Origin: Sthenelais limicola
Taxonomy: Eukaryota > Annelida > Polychaeta > Phyllodocida > Sigalionidae
Length of the DNA: 64,000 nucleotides
Direction of reading: 5' to 3'
NCBI GenBank assembly: GCA_942159475.1
Contig: OW804096.1
Location: 105,622,194 to 105,686,193, forward strand
The position numbers and the translations under genes are program-made. The notes under the pieces were generated by a model. The model saw nothing but the letters and a program-made list of their open reading frames with translations, was not told the origin of the DNA and made no database searches. Shown in pieces: positions 54,929-64,000 of this stretch; positions within the stretch are counted from its first letter, which is position 1; each line of letters starts with the position of its first letter.

Positions 54929-57900
54929 AGCTGTCGTTTCGGAGTGAGTATGCAGTATATACACATTATGCTTACTAGATGTAGTTGTTTCTACACGTGT
55001 CTGGCCCGTGCCTGAATAAACCTCCCCCACATCAGCCTCCTCCTCCCACCCTGGACACAACTCCTACACCTGGCTGGCCCACAATCTCGGCGGCCATAAC
55101 CCTAAATATAACCAGTGAAAAGTCCAGGTATGAGAGCATTTCTTTATAGCAGTGATTACTCACCAAGGAAAAGCTGGGCCAAGCATAGCAATAGCAAGGG
55201 TAGAGATTCCCAGCTGCCATCCTCGCTGATGTATATAAAGTGAATACACTTTTTTAATAGAATGAATAGGCGAGTCGAGTTACCTCTAGCATGGCGGAGG
55301 TGTGTGATTTATTCTTGAGTGTAAGAAGACAAATTCAAGAGCCAAAGAAGTGGTCGAGCTTCTTTAGTAAATATTCTACTCCGCACACATTTCAACGCCT
55401 ACATACTTTGCCCATTTAGAGGGCAATAACAGGATAGTGTTCTTCCGGAGGACCTCCTCTTAACAAGTCCATGCTTTGTCTACTCATGTTCACAACAAGG
55501 TTTAAGTACAGCTAAATATGAACCGATATTTGGAGATGAGCAACTCCGATGCAATGACACTTCCTCGTATAGAATGTACACCGGGTGTAGATAAAGTGTA
55601 TCCTTTAATAGTATGGCTAACGCAGCCGGGTTGAGGGCACCAAGGCCGGACGCATTTCCTCGTAAGTAGTATACGCCAAGGAGGATATGAGTCAGGAAAT
55701 GTGGGGCTATCTACGACCGATATCATTCATCTTACACATTATGCATTTTAGAAAAGCAAATAAAACTGACACATTCACCAAAGTCGTTTGGTAAATAGCT
55801 GAACTGAAACTTGAGCCGGATATAGGGATTACGATGGTTGCTTTCTTGTCCTCTAAAATGGCGTTTGTCAAGAAGAATTTAAAGCTCAGATTATGCAAGA
55901 AAATGTGTTTTAATGTAAAGCAAAAATAAACAGCCAGAACAATCAACAGATCCGCAAATGCCAACATGAAGAAAAGCAGTAAGTATGGGAGCTAATACGA
56001 GTGAACCACGTAATCATGATATGCAATGTTCAGGCCTGATAATGAATAATGGAAGCTTAACTTGATTGTATTATAATCAATTAATCAAAAATGAATGACA
56101 TACTCATATCATTGTGAAGAAATTATATATCAGACTCACTCTAGGATCAGTGTTGGGAGAGTCCCTCCAAACAAAGGGAAAGCCTCTCGCTCTAAATTGC
56201 AATATGCTATTATAATCTCATTAGGACGTCTACTCCCGGGCCGGGAAAGCCATTAGCGCAGTAGGCGTCCAATCATTGGCATACTATTCATATCTGATTT
56301 TAGAGGCTCTGAGCCTAGACTGGACAATTAAATTTCGGGGAAAACATAACGGGTTGTGGAAGTCTGTGAATTCTAAGGAAGGAGAAAAATGAGACAGCTA
56401 ATGCCAATCCTGAGGTCGCAAGGTAAGTGTTTGAAGTCACGGTGAGTTTGTAGGACGGGCCTGTTTATTGGACAGTCATAACAGATATTGGGTTTCTACT
56501 ACTGTTACACCCTGTATGCTGACAAAGGATGCTACTCAGACTCGTGCTACAAGAGAAGCGCGTACACAACTCAGGTGGGAAAATAAAACAAGGTGCACAC
56601 ATAGCTTCATAACTTGTCAGAACTAGAAAGGAGTTTTTGTCAATCACAGCTTACTAAGAAGAACTCTTTCTGAGGAATTTTCAGTCTCATTGTGCATGAT
56701 TTAGTAGTTAAAGAGAATGAAATTAGCAAAGTATACTTTACATTCAATACCGACGAGGGTCTGGTCCAGAAATCAAATTAGCTGAAGAGTCATGATTTAT
56801 GGCAGGCAAATGACAGAGTGGCTTTCCTATCAGGGTACAGCCCGGGAAATTTACTGAGCCCCATTGTATTGGCTTTCCAATAATCTCCAGCAACAATGGG
56901 ATTAACTGCCCCATTGAGGGCAGTTGGAGCGACATATATAACCCCTAGACTCTTGTCTTCTTCTTCATATGGCCATTTAAATTTTCATCAGATTGTCAAT
57001 GTGCATGTATAGTTCGATTGGGTTACCATGCAGCCTTTTGCCCTGATATCGATTCTAACCTACGGCAATCTCATTAATCAAACATCAATATTACCCTTAT
57101 CCTGGTTATCATGCGATCACCAGAAACAATAGCTAATGGGTCAATATCATGTAAGGTGATTTAAGGTCAGTGGAATATCTTTCGTCAATATTCCAGGGTC
57201 CGGGGTCATTAAAATTGAACGCCCATTCATTCTGATGAATCAATTACTGTGCGCCTGTTCCCTTATCGCTATCTCATCCCGACATATTGGCCAAGAAGAA
57301 ACTAATGAGGTATTCGGCTATTGTATAGCTTCCTCTACTAATGGGATATATGTATGGGTAGCTGGTGAAGCACCAATCCTAAAACAACACAATAAATTGT
57401 ATTTTTCTTAATTCATTTTTCATGGTTTGGATCTGAGGTAAGCTTTTTTAATTCGAAAATGTTATAAGGGAAAACGAATTTACTTTGCAAGTAATACCAA
57501 TGTACTTCTTCCAATACCAAAGGGTAACTCTGCAACCCATAAATAATATGAAGCCATAATCTTCCTAGAAACCAGAACCAAGTTCCTATTTTAAAGGATA
57601 GAGTAACCACGCCCGTAACATTAAGTGCAGAAGTAGATATGATCTAGTCGTTTACGTCTCCAACTGCCTTCATCATAGGCAGATACCAGATTTCAACGAC
57701 TTTCCCCCTGGAATCATATATTGAGCTGCTGGCCTCTCACTGCCTGGTTGAGGGGGTCACTCCGGGGGGTGCTGAGAGGGATCCATGGCCACAAACATAG
57801 GCTGTCGGGCGCGGACGACCCCGATACCTGCTTTCTCCAGTTACACTGGAATATTCAACATGTATATGTATCAGGTGTCGATACGCCAATATCAGCCAGA

Positions 57901-59118
57901 TCAACCAGTTCGTCTATGGCGCAAGTGAGGAAGAGAGTCAGGTGCCTCCCCAAATCATGAGCTATTTGTAGATCCAGCTGTAATTTCACCCCTTCGCATG
58001 GGTATAGGAAACCAAACCAATTATTTGAAGGGACCGTAGTTTTGGGAAAGTTCACCCCTGAGACTGACGCCCTCCTTTAACAACGGATACCTCGTAACAC
58101 CTACTTTAGGCTACTTCAATTCGTTTTATCAAACTGCTGAAGTGTTCTGTTTCAAATTTGGTAGGGCCCGGGTCCAAGAATAGCTCTAAATCGATGCTTG
58201 TGTCACCAAGAGTGAGAGACAGTCAAAATTTTGCACTTCCACATTCGATTTTATGATACAGGTTGTACTCATTTGTGTGTTTAACATAAATTTGCATTTG
58301 CACTAGTCCTGGCAATGGCGTTAATCCCGGCTCCTTTTTATTGGAGAATTGTGTTGTCTGGATAGACTATTAATGTCTATGGGAAACATTTCCTTATTAT
58401 TATATCAAAGGAGACTACTAGACCACCGGACTGGAAACGTCCATTTATCCGTCTTATAATATGGTCACCCCCTTATCTTGGCCATATAATCATACACCCC
58501 TGTGGCGTCATGTCTTAAATGGGTAATTAACATGATTCGTATACGGTACATTATACACCATTACAGTTACTGCCTCTCAGATCATTTAGAAATGGTAAGT
58601 CAGGGATTGGGCACCCATTGCGCTAATGACATTCCCGGCCCTGGGATTCTAATGGCATTTTGCGGTTCAGTTTTTTTGTTTTTTTACAACTTTTATTCAG
58701 TCTATCAACAAATCCATCCGAACGGTTAACATCGAGAATACACCCGTTCATCTCTCGCCTCATCGTGTGCTGTCTAAAACAAAAACATTATATATATCCG
58801 ACACAAATACCTGATCATGGTAGGAACCATTTGACTAGGTTATTTCGCCTCTTTATCCATCTTACAATAGTAATAGAAGAATTAGCCCCGTGTCTTTTGA
58901 ACATATTCCAAAATGAATTATTTAGGCCTTCTCCAGGGGAGGGACCCATAACCCTCTTGTTCACATCAATTGTAGAGGCTCTAATAGCTACGTCGCATCT
59001 AAATCGTAAGTCATGCATGAGAAGGTTCATCGACATTTCTCCTTTATAAAAAAGCGTTTGCCTGTGTACAAAGGATTTCGTGTGGATACATATCCAGTTG
59101 ATCATTTTTGTGTTTTCA
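54929..59118. other. Between the GGA tract and the transposon; no gene recognised
   Basis: Apart from the interspersed repeat copy at 56152-56323, I see no supported gene or RNA. A minus-strand ATG exon with a good GTGAGT donor at about 55164-55220 was considered as tolloid exon 1, but its phase does not fit. Confidence 0.55.
56152..56323 (+). repeat. Interspersed repeat copy B (shared with 19671-19827)
   Basis: Carries the same blocks as copy A, including the identical core ATTAGCGCAGTAGGCGTCC (56252-56270) and the flanking ATTAGGACG and CATATCTGAT segments. Overall divergence is moderate with indels. One copy is in a tolloid intron and one is upstream, so it is a dispersed family, not a local duplication. 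Confidence 0.75.
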
Positions 59119-59122
59119 TTAA

Positions 59123-59250
59123 CCCATTCGCGGCGGGCTAATGCCTCGGGGCATCATAATTAAAATGGCGTTCGCGGCGGGCTAATGCCTCGAGGCATTA
59201 TCATTAAAATGGCGTTCGCGGCGGGCTAATGCCTCGGGGCATTATCATGT
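59123..59250 (+). repeat. piggyBac left terminal repeat with three 44-bp subterminal units
   Basis: Units start at 59127, 59171 and 59215; each begins TTCGCGGCGGGCTAATGCCT and the third is partial. Each has a dyad around ATGCCTCGRGGCAT; the second contains a perfect 18-base palindrome, TAATGCCTCGAGGCATTA. Repeated dyads near the end are plausible transposase binding sites. Confidence 0.85.
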
Positions 59251-59433
59251 CGGTAATGACAAAAGATGTTATATCTAGGGTAAAAATCGATAGATTACTA
59301 CAGGATTTGGTATATAAGAAGAAAAATATATGAAATAAAAAATAGTTGACATGTTTCCATGGAAAGTTTGATGATTTCGTCACGATTTACGTAATGAAAC
59401 GCTGAAATATTCACGCCAGCCTCACAGACTCTA

Positions 59434-60002
59434 ATGGCCGCCAAGGACGGTGAGTGGTCGGACTGGTCGGAGGAATTACCCTCCGACTGGGAAGACGATG
59501 TGCCCCTAAGACCTAGAAAACGACCAAGGAAAGCAAGTTCATCATCCTCAGCATCCTCAGAAAGTATTGTTTCTTCAGAGGATGAAGATGACCAACCTCT
59601 CATCAATCTTAAATCTGAAACGACTGACGAAAACAGAACTTGGACCAGACAGAGCAGAAACGTCCCCCGACCACCCCTCGATGAATTTACAGAAGACATT
59701 GGACCAAAAACGGAAGAAACAACGATATTGGGTATCTTTAACCTGTTCCTGAACATTGAGATTATGACCACAATCTGTGAAAATACCAACAGATATGCCG
59801 AAACAAAGAACAACGACTGGAAGAAGTCAAGAAAATGGGCACCGATAGACCTGCCATCTCTCCGAGGGTTTTTGGGAATCAGCTTTTTGATGGGTTTGCT
59901 CAGGAAACCTCGATTAAAAGATTACTGGACGTCCAGAGCTTCTTTAAAGACCGACTACATCGCCCAAACAATGACTCGAGACCACTTCCACCAGATTTTG
60001 AG
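59434..60002 (+). CDS. piggyBac transposase exon 1
   Basis: Starts at the first ATG after the terminal repeats (MAAKDGEWSDWSEELPSDWE) and contains the acidic/Ser region, then NDWKKSRKWAP, the conserved FLGISFLMGLLRKPRLKDYW segment and HFHQILR. The donor GTAATT is weak, but the phase-2 join to exon 2 restores the family sequence ILR-CLSF. Confidence 0.9.
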
Positions 60003-61829
60003 GTAATTATATTAATAATATGGAATAAATATAAAAATTAAAGACTATACATAGATTTCCCGCTATACCGAAGGGAGCTTTTCTGCTCAGCTGACGCCAG
60101 TAATGATAGAATCTAAGAAAAACAACTGAAAATTTAAATAAATACTTTGAACTCATATCATATGTTATAGCAGCATTGTATCGATGAGTTATTTTCATTA
60201 TATTAGATGTCTAAGCTTCGGAGAAGGCACCTCCGAAGACGGCGAAGGAGCAGACGACAATCCACGGGCGCCGACGACCGAGCGGGTCAACTGGTTGTTG
60301 ACGGCGTTCAACACGATTGCCTCCCGGGTTTACCGACCACGCCGCGAGCTAGCAGTAGACGAGTCAATGATCAAGGTATTTTGAAAAGTTAAATGCCAGC
60401 AATTTAAAATGTCTGAATATAAATATGTCCGTTTACCTAAAATCATTGCTTTGATATTGTCTGTTAAAATATGAATCATATTTTTCCTAGCATAAGGGAA
60501 GGTGCCTCCATCGACAGTACAATCCTGCGAAACCTACAAAATGGGGTGTCAAGATCTGGATGCTCGCCGAGAGCATCACTGGTAAGTTCCTGTTTAAAAT
60601 TATTTCAAAACAACTCAACTCCACCACCCTTCCCCTCTTTCACCCTTCACCCTTCCCCTCTCTCGCCCACCCTTCCCCTCTTTCACCCTTCACCTCTCTC
60701 GTCACCCCCCCCCCCCCCCCCCCTCCACCATATTAGTATTTCATAAAGTACACGGTTTTGAACGATTCACAATATTTGCTGTTCCAGCAGTATCTAGCTA
60801 AATCTATACTTCATGCGAGCAGACAAGTCAACGAGACTTTTCATATTTCATTTCACTTTTTTCCTATGGCTATGCTTGTCTAGTATTTGGGATATTATTG
60901 AATATTATTTTTATTATATTTTTATAGGCTATGTCATGCAGGTCTCACCATACTTCACTGGTCGAGGCAAGCAGAACCTGTACTTGGATGTCGTGAAACC
61001 GCTACTGACTGCTGCTAATGTTTTAGGGAAGGGCTTCTGTGTATTCTTTGATAATTTTTACACCACCGTATTTATGTTTGAAGATTTATGTACTAAGTTC
61101 AAAACATTTTGTTGTGGAACCGTCAGAAAGAACAGACGTGAATTGCCTAAGTCAATTATGGTAAAGAAACACCCTTGTTTAAAAGAAAAAGGCCAATCGA
61201 TCTTCTCTCGATGTGGACAGTTATTGCTAACGGCATGGAAGGACAATAGAATCGTACACGTACTTAGTGCCATCCACGGATCCCAGATAGAAACAACGAC
61301 GAGAAGAATCAAGGATGATTCAGGATTTTGTAGAAAAGTCATCGAATGCCCCACTTCAATAGTTAGTTATAATAAGTTTATGGGAGGTGTTGATTTATGT
61401 GATCAATTAATTAAATATTATTGTTTCGAGCGCAAAAGTATCAAGTGGACCATGAAGGTCTTCTGGTATACATTGGAACTTATGAAGGTTAATAGCCATA
61501 TTATTTATAATTCTGTAAATGAAAAGAAAATTACTTTATATGATTTCTGTACATCCCTTGCTGAAGAACTATGTTGTGACCTAAGGAAACATGATACTCT
61601 ACCACCTGCCATCCCTCCTATCACCACCCCTGAACGACTGAACAAAAAATGTCTTCCTGTAGATTTGAGAAACAAAACATACTGTAGACTATGTTTTAAA
61701 CGAAATCAGAAAAATAAGGAGGTAAAGAGAAGTCAAACCAAGTATGGATGCTCCAAATGTAAGGTTCATTTATGTCTTCCCCATTGTTTTACTGATTTTC
61801 ATTCTAAAAGAAAGCCTGTTGAAGAATAA
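59434..61829 (+). CDS. piggyBac-family transposase, four exons, intact 576-residue frame
   Basis: The spliced exons (59434-60002, 60207-60375, 60491-60581, 60928-61829) add to 1,731 bases with no stop before TAA at 61827. The product is a DDE/DDD DNA transposase that excises and inserts at TTAA. The N terminus (about residues 1-60) is acidic and Ser-rich. The catalytic aspartates are all visible: D241 in AVDESM, D318 in VFFDNFY and D432 in GGVDLCDQ. HRQYNPAKPTKWGVKIW, just after the first catalytic motif, is a family hallmark. The C terminus (about 533-568) has a Cys/His zinc-binding pattern, YCRLC...CSKCKVHLCLPHC. Its closest family type is PGBD4-like. Most piggyBac transposases are intronless; this one has three short introns. 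It could be active or co-opted by the host. Confidence 0.92.
60207..60375 (+). CDS. piggyBac transposase exon 2 (first catalytic Asp)
   Basis: The acceptor is TTATATTAG and the donor GTATTT. It encodes CLSFGEGTSEDGEGADDNPR and RRELAVDESMIK, which holds the first catalytic aspartate. It ends in phase 0. It is more GC-rich than its surroundings. Confidence 0.88.
60491..60581 (+). CDS. piggyBac transposase exon 3
   Basis: The acceptor is TTTTTCCTAG and the donor GTAAGT. It encodes HKGRCLHRQYNPAKPTKWGV and KIWMLAESITG, in a frame not open for long in the genome. Recovering the KP.KWG.K.W motif confirms both splice sites. Confidence 0.9.
60582..60927 (+). repeat. Transposase intron 3 with CCCTTCCCCTC minisatellite
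   Basis: A 346-base intron. At 60621-60704 it has repeats of CACCCTTCCCCTC, the reverse complement of the core GAGGGGAAGGGTG of the 3' minisatellite at 62190-63302, followed by a C run (60705-60723). Confidence 0.85.
60928..61829 (+). CDS. piggyBac transposase exon 4 (second and third catalytic Asp, zinc-binding end)
   Basis: The acceptor is ATTTTTATAG; the exon starts in phase 1 with GYVMQVSPYFTGRGKQNLYL. It carries GFCVFFDNFYT and FMGGVDLCDQL, the remaining catalytic motifs, the long helix region ending in VNSHIIYN, and the cysteine-rich C terminus. The sequence between 60813 and 60927 is open but belongs to the intron. Confidence 0.93.
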
Positions 61830-62006
61830 TTTGAAAGATTCACTTACCTGTACATATATTTCTCTGAACTGATCCTGATCGATGGTCCTGTATATCTGTT
61901 AGTATTTTCCTTAATCATAATGATGGAGACATTATAAATAAATATGTCCTTTGAAGTTCTGAATGTTATTCCCTGTTGTCTCGTTGTCTTTTCACTGTTT
62001 CCTGAT

Positions 62007-62190
62007 GAAAATCCAATGGCACTGCTTGAATAAATTAATCCAATCTGCGACGATGTAGAAACAGATACACAATGAGCTGGGTACGACCACCCACCACTGC
62101 CCATATCTCAATATGAAACATCATATGAGATTAAATTGCATTGAGGCTCCTTTTCGTATAATAATAAATATTCCAATGTGCCCAATATTA
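62007..62190 (+). repeat. Duplicated block, left copy
   Basis: About 180 bases just past the transposase gene (AATCCAATGGCACTGCTTGA through ATTCCAATGTG) recur at 63547-63735. They share AATCCAATCTGCGACGATGT and GCCCATATCTCAATATGAAA. The two copies bracket the minisatellite. Confidence 0.9.
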
Positions 62191-63302
62191 GAGGGGAAGG
62201 GTGATAGAGGGGAAAGGTGGATGAGGGGAAGGGTGGATGAGGGGAAGGGTGGACGAGGGGAAGGGTGGACGAGGGGAAGGGTGGATGAGGGGAAGGGTAA
62301 TGGAGGGGAAGGGTGGATGAGGGGAAGGGTGGAAGGGTGGATGAGGGGAAGGGTGGATGAGGGGAAGGGTGGATGAGGGGAAGGGTAATGGAGGGGAAGG
62401 GTGGAAGAGGGGAAGGGTGGATGAGGGGAAGGGTAGAAGAGGGGAAGGGTGGAAGAGGGGAAGGGTGGAAGAGGGGAAGGGTGGATGAGGGGAAGGGTAA
62501 TGGAGGGGAAGGGTGGATGAGGGGAAGGGTGGATGAGGGGAAGGGTGGAAGAGGGGAAGGGTGGATGAGGGGAAGGGTAATGGAGGGGAAGGGTGGATGA
62601 GGGGAAGGGTGGATGAGGGGAAGGGTGGAAGAGGGGAAGGGTGGATGAGGGGAAGGGTAGAAGAGGGGAAGGGTGGATGAGGGGAAGGGTGGAAGAGGGG
62701 AAGGGTGGAAGAGGGGAAGGGTGGATGAGGGGAAGGGTGGATGAGGGGAAGGGTGGAAGAGGGGAAGGGTGGATGAGGGGAAGGGTGGATGAGGGGAAGG
62801 GTGGATGAGGGGAAGGGTGGATGAGGGGAAGGGTAGAAGAGGGGAAGGGTGGAAGAGGGGAAGGGTGGAAGAGGGGAAGGATGGAAGAGGGGAAGGGTGG
62901 ATGAGGGGAAGGGTGGAAGAGGGGAAGGGTGGAAGAGGGGAAGGGTAATGGAGGGGAAGGGTGGACGAGGGGAAGGGTAATGGAGGGGAAGGGTGGATGA
63001 GGGGAAGGGTAATGGAGGGGAAGGGTGGAAGAGGGGAAGGGTAATGGAGGGGAAGGGTGGATGAGGGGAAGGCTGGACGAGGGGAAGGGTGGAAGAGGGG
63101 AAGGGTAATGGAGGGGAAGGGTGGATGAGGGGAAGGGTGGACGAGGGGAAGGGTGGAAGAGGGGAAGGGTAATGGAGGGGAAGGGTGGATGAGGGGAAGG
63201 GTGGATGAGGGGAAGGGTGATGGAGGGGAAGGGTGGATGAGGGGAAGGGTAATGGAGGAAGGGTGGAAGAGGGGAAGGGTGGATGAGGGGAAGGGTGGAT
63301 GA
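62190..63302 (+). repeat. 16-bp G-rich minisatellite, about 69 copies
   Basis: The unit is close to GTGGATGAGGGGAAGG with a variable hexamer (GTGGAT, GTGGAA, GTGGAC, GTAATG, GTAGAA) before a constant GAGGGGAAGG/GGAGGGGAAGG. The long His-Pro-Ser frame on the minus strand and Gly-Glu-Arg frames on plus are translations of it, with a 16-residue period, and are not proteins. Confidence 0.95.
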
Positions 63303-63340
63303 GCGGCTGATGCCTCAAGGCATCACCCGCCCATGATGCC
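63302..63340. repeat. Dyad motif resembling the piggyBac subterminal repeats
   Basis: GCGGCTGATGCCTCAAGGCA (63304-63323), continued by TCACCCGCC, matches the left-end repeat core GCGGGCTAATGCCTCGGGGC in both orientations because it is itself a near-palindrome. It could be the right subterminal repeat or a displaced copy. Confidence 0.55.
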
Positions 63341-63363
63341 AACTATGCCAACTATGCGATGGG

Positions 63364-63432
63364 AAGATGGGGAGGGGAAGGGTGGATGGGGAGGGGAAGG
63401 GTGGATGGGGAGGGGAAGGGTGGATGGGGGGA
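63364..63432 (+). repeat. 19-bp satellite variant, about three copies
   Basis: Three copies of GTGGATGGGGAGGGGAAGG, a length variant of the neighbouring 16-base unit, separated from the main array by the dyad motif. Confidence 0.9.
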
Positions 63433-63442
63433 ACAAATAAAT

Positions 63443-64000
63443 AAGAATAAATATTCCAATGTGTCCAAGATCCAGTGCTTCAATATAATCCAATCTGCGA
63501 TGATAATATCCAACGCAATATAATAATCCAATGGTAAATTCCATGAATAAAAATCCAATGGCACTGCTTGAATAAAATCCAATCTGCGACGATGTAGAAA
63601 CACACACTATGAGCTGAGTTCGACGACTCAACACTGCCCATATCTCAATATGAAACATATCATAAGAGATTAAATTCCAGTGAAGATCCTTTTTGTATTA
63701 ATATAAAGAAATAAGAAGAAATATTCCAATCTGCGACGATGTAGAAAACTTTCCCATTCACCGAGTGACCCGATCAGGAGAACAGCTGATCGATCTAGGA
63801 CAGATCTAGGTCTCTCGAAGGCCTAAAGCTGTGATGACCTATGTATAGTTGTCGGTGGATATTTCCATAATATCCAATGAAACTGCTAAAAACAGATGTG
63901 TGAGGCCATTCTAGGTGTTATTTCCAGTTGTTTTGCCGCTTTGTCACCGTTTCCTGATGAATACTTCAATGGGGATGTCGGTGAAAAAAATATCAAATCT
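63443..64000 (+). repeat. Duplicated block, right copy, and flank to the window end
   Basis: 63547-63735 repeats the block seen at 62007-62190; ATTCCAATGTG (63452-63462) matches that block's end. The short motif AATCCAATCTGCGACGATGT or close variants occurs at 63486, 63579 and 63725. A GTTTCCTGATGA segment near 63949 again resembles 61998. Past about 63740 I see nothing else I can name. Confidence 0.8.

Larger units (their letters stand above)
59119..63335 (+). mobile_element. piggyBac-type DNA transposon (left end clear, right end uncertain)
   Basis: The left end is TTAA (59119-59122), the target site used by piggyBac transposons, followed by CCCATTCGCGGCGGGC and three subterminal repeats. 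Inside is a complete transposase gene (59434-61829). A dyad motif matching the left repeats recurs at 63302-63330 and may belong to the right side, but no CCGCGAATGGG-TTAA right terminus is visible there. The element may continue past the window. Between the gene and that motif lie a duplicated block and a 1.1-kb minisatellite. Confidence 0.75.

Noticed and set aside
53836..55060. Long poly-Leu, poly-Pro, poly-Gly and poly-Glu open frames
   Set aside because: They are translations of the GGA microsatellite on the two strands.
55164..55220. Minus-strand ATG exon ending at GTGAGT as tolloid exon 1
   Set aside because: It ends in phase 0 while the next visible exon needs a phase-1 donor, and its sequence is a poor signal peptide.
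55707..55967. Hydrophobic minus-strand frame starting MLAFADLLIVLAVYF as a signal peptide
   Set aside because: There is no good donor at a useful phase nearby and no prodomain motif follows.
57721..58055. Overlapping plus- and minus-strand frames
   Set aside because: Neither shows a domain, splice context or compositional signal strong enough to call a gene.
59298..59813. 171-codon minus-strand frame over transposase exon 1
   Set aside because: It is a shadow of the plus-strand transposase, whose family motifs are clear.
62188..63342. 384-codon His-Pro-Ser repeat frame on the minus strand
   Set aside because: It is the complement of the 16-base minisatellite; the period and lack of other content show it is not a gene.

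Overview
This is a eukaryotic, animal-type window. It holds no bacterial operons, CRISPR arrays or rRNA. About three quarters of it (3394-51886, minus strand) is one intron-rich gene for a BMP1/tolloid-family metalloprotease. I rebuilt 18 coding exons by hand from splice sites and reading phase. They give, in order: the end of a basic prodomain with a furin-type RSKR site, an astacin zinc-protease domain, then CUB1-CUB2-EGF1-CUB3-EGF2-CUB4-CUB5 and a short basic tail. This is the full architecture of mammalian tolloid (mTLD) and tolloid-like proteases. Every internal exon length fits its splice phases, so the mature enzyme reads open throughout. The signal-peptide exon was not found. One oddity is an in-frame TAA directly after a conserved-looking GDIAL prodomain motif in the first visible exon.

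The gene order, long introns (up to 14.5 kb) and repeat types suggest a non-vertebrate bilaterian, perhaps a marine invertebrate (lophotrochozoan or invertebrate deuterostome). The sequence alone does not fix the phylum.

Layout. 1-3393: 3' flank and probable 3' UTR. 3394-14661: CUB5 back to the second half of CUB3, with an RTE-like element, a partial duplication of an exon boundary and a long foldback hairpin in introns. 14662-29176: a 14.5-kb intron splitting CUB3, holding a 21-bp minisatellite with higher-order structure, a LINE 3' fragment, tRNA-like/SINE-like pieces and an unexplained Ser/Thr-rich open frame. 29177-43544: first half of CUB3, EGF1, CUB2, CUB1 and the C-terminal astacin exon, with a Penelope/hammerhead-like repeat at about 30.1 kb. 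43545-51886: a 7-kb intron, the catalytic exons and the prodomain exon. 51887-59118: no recognised exon, but a nearly pure (GGA)n tract of about 1 kb. 59119 to beyond 63.3 kb: a piggyBac-type DNA transposon on the plus strand, with a TTAA/terminal-repeat left end and an apparently intact four-exon, 576-residue transposase. Downstream of the transposase are a 1.1-kb 16-bp minisatellite and a duplicated block; the right end was not identified.

The two protein-coding units are unrelated in function. One is a secreted developmental/matrix protease; the other is a selfish or possibly co-opted transposase lying upstream of it, either in its first intron in antisense or in the intergenic region. I found no obviously new multi-gene system. 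The most useful leads are the premature TAA, the intact spliced piggyBac gene with its dyad-repeat ends, the intronic 53-bp hairpin, the hammerhead-like repeats and the GGA tract.
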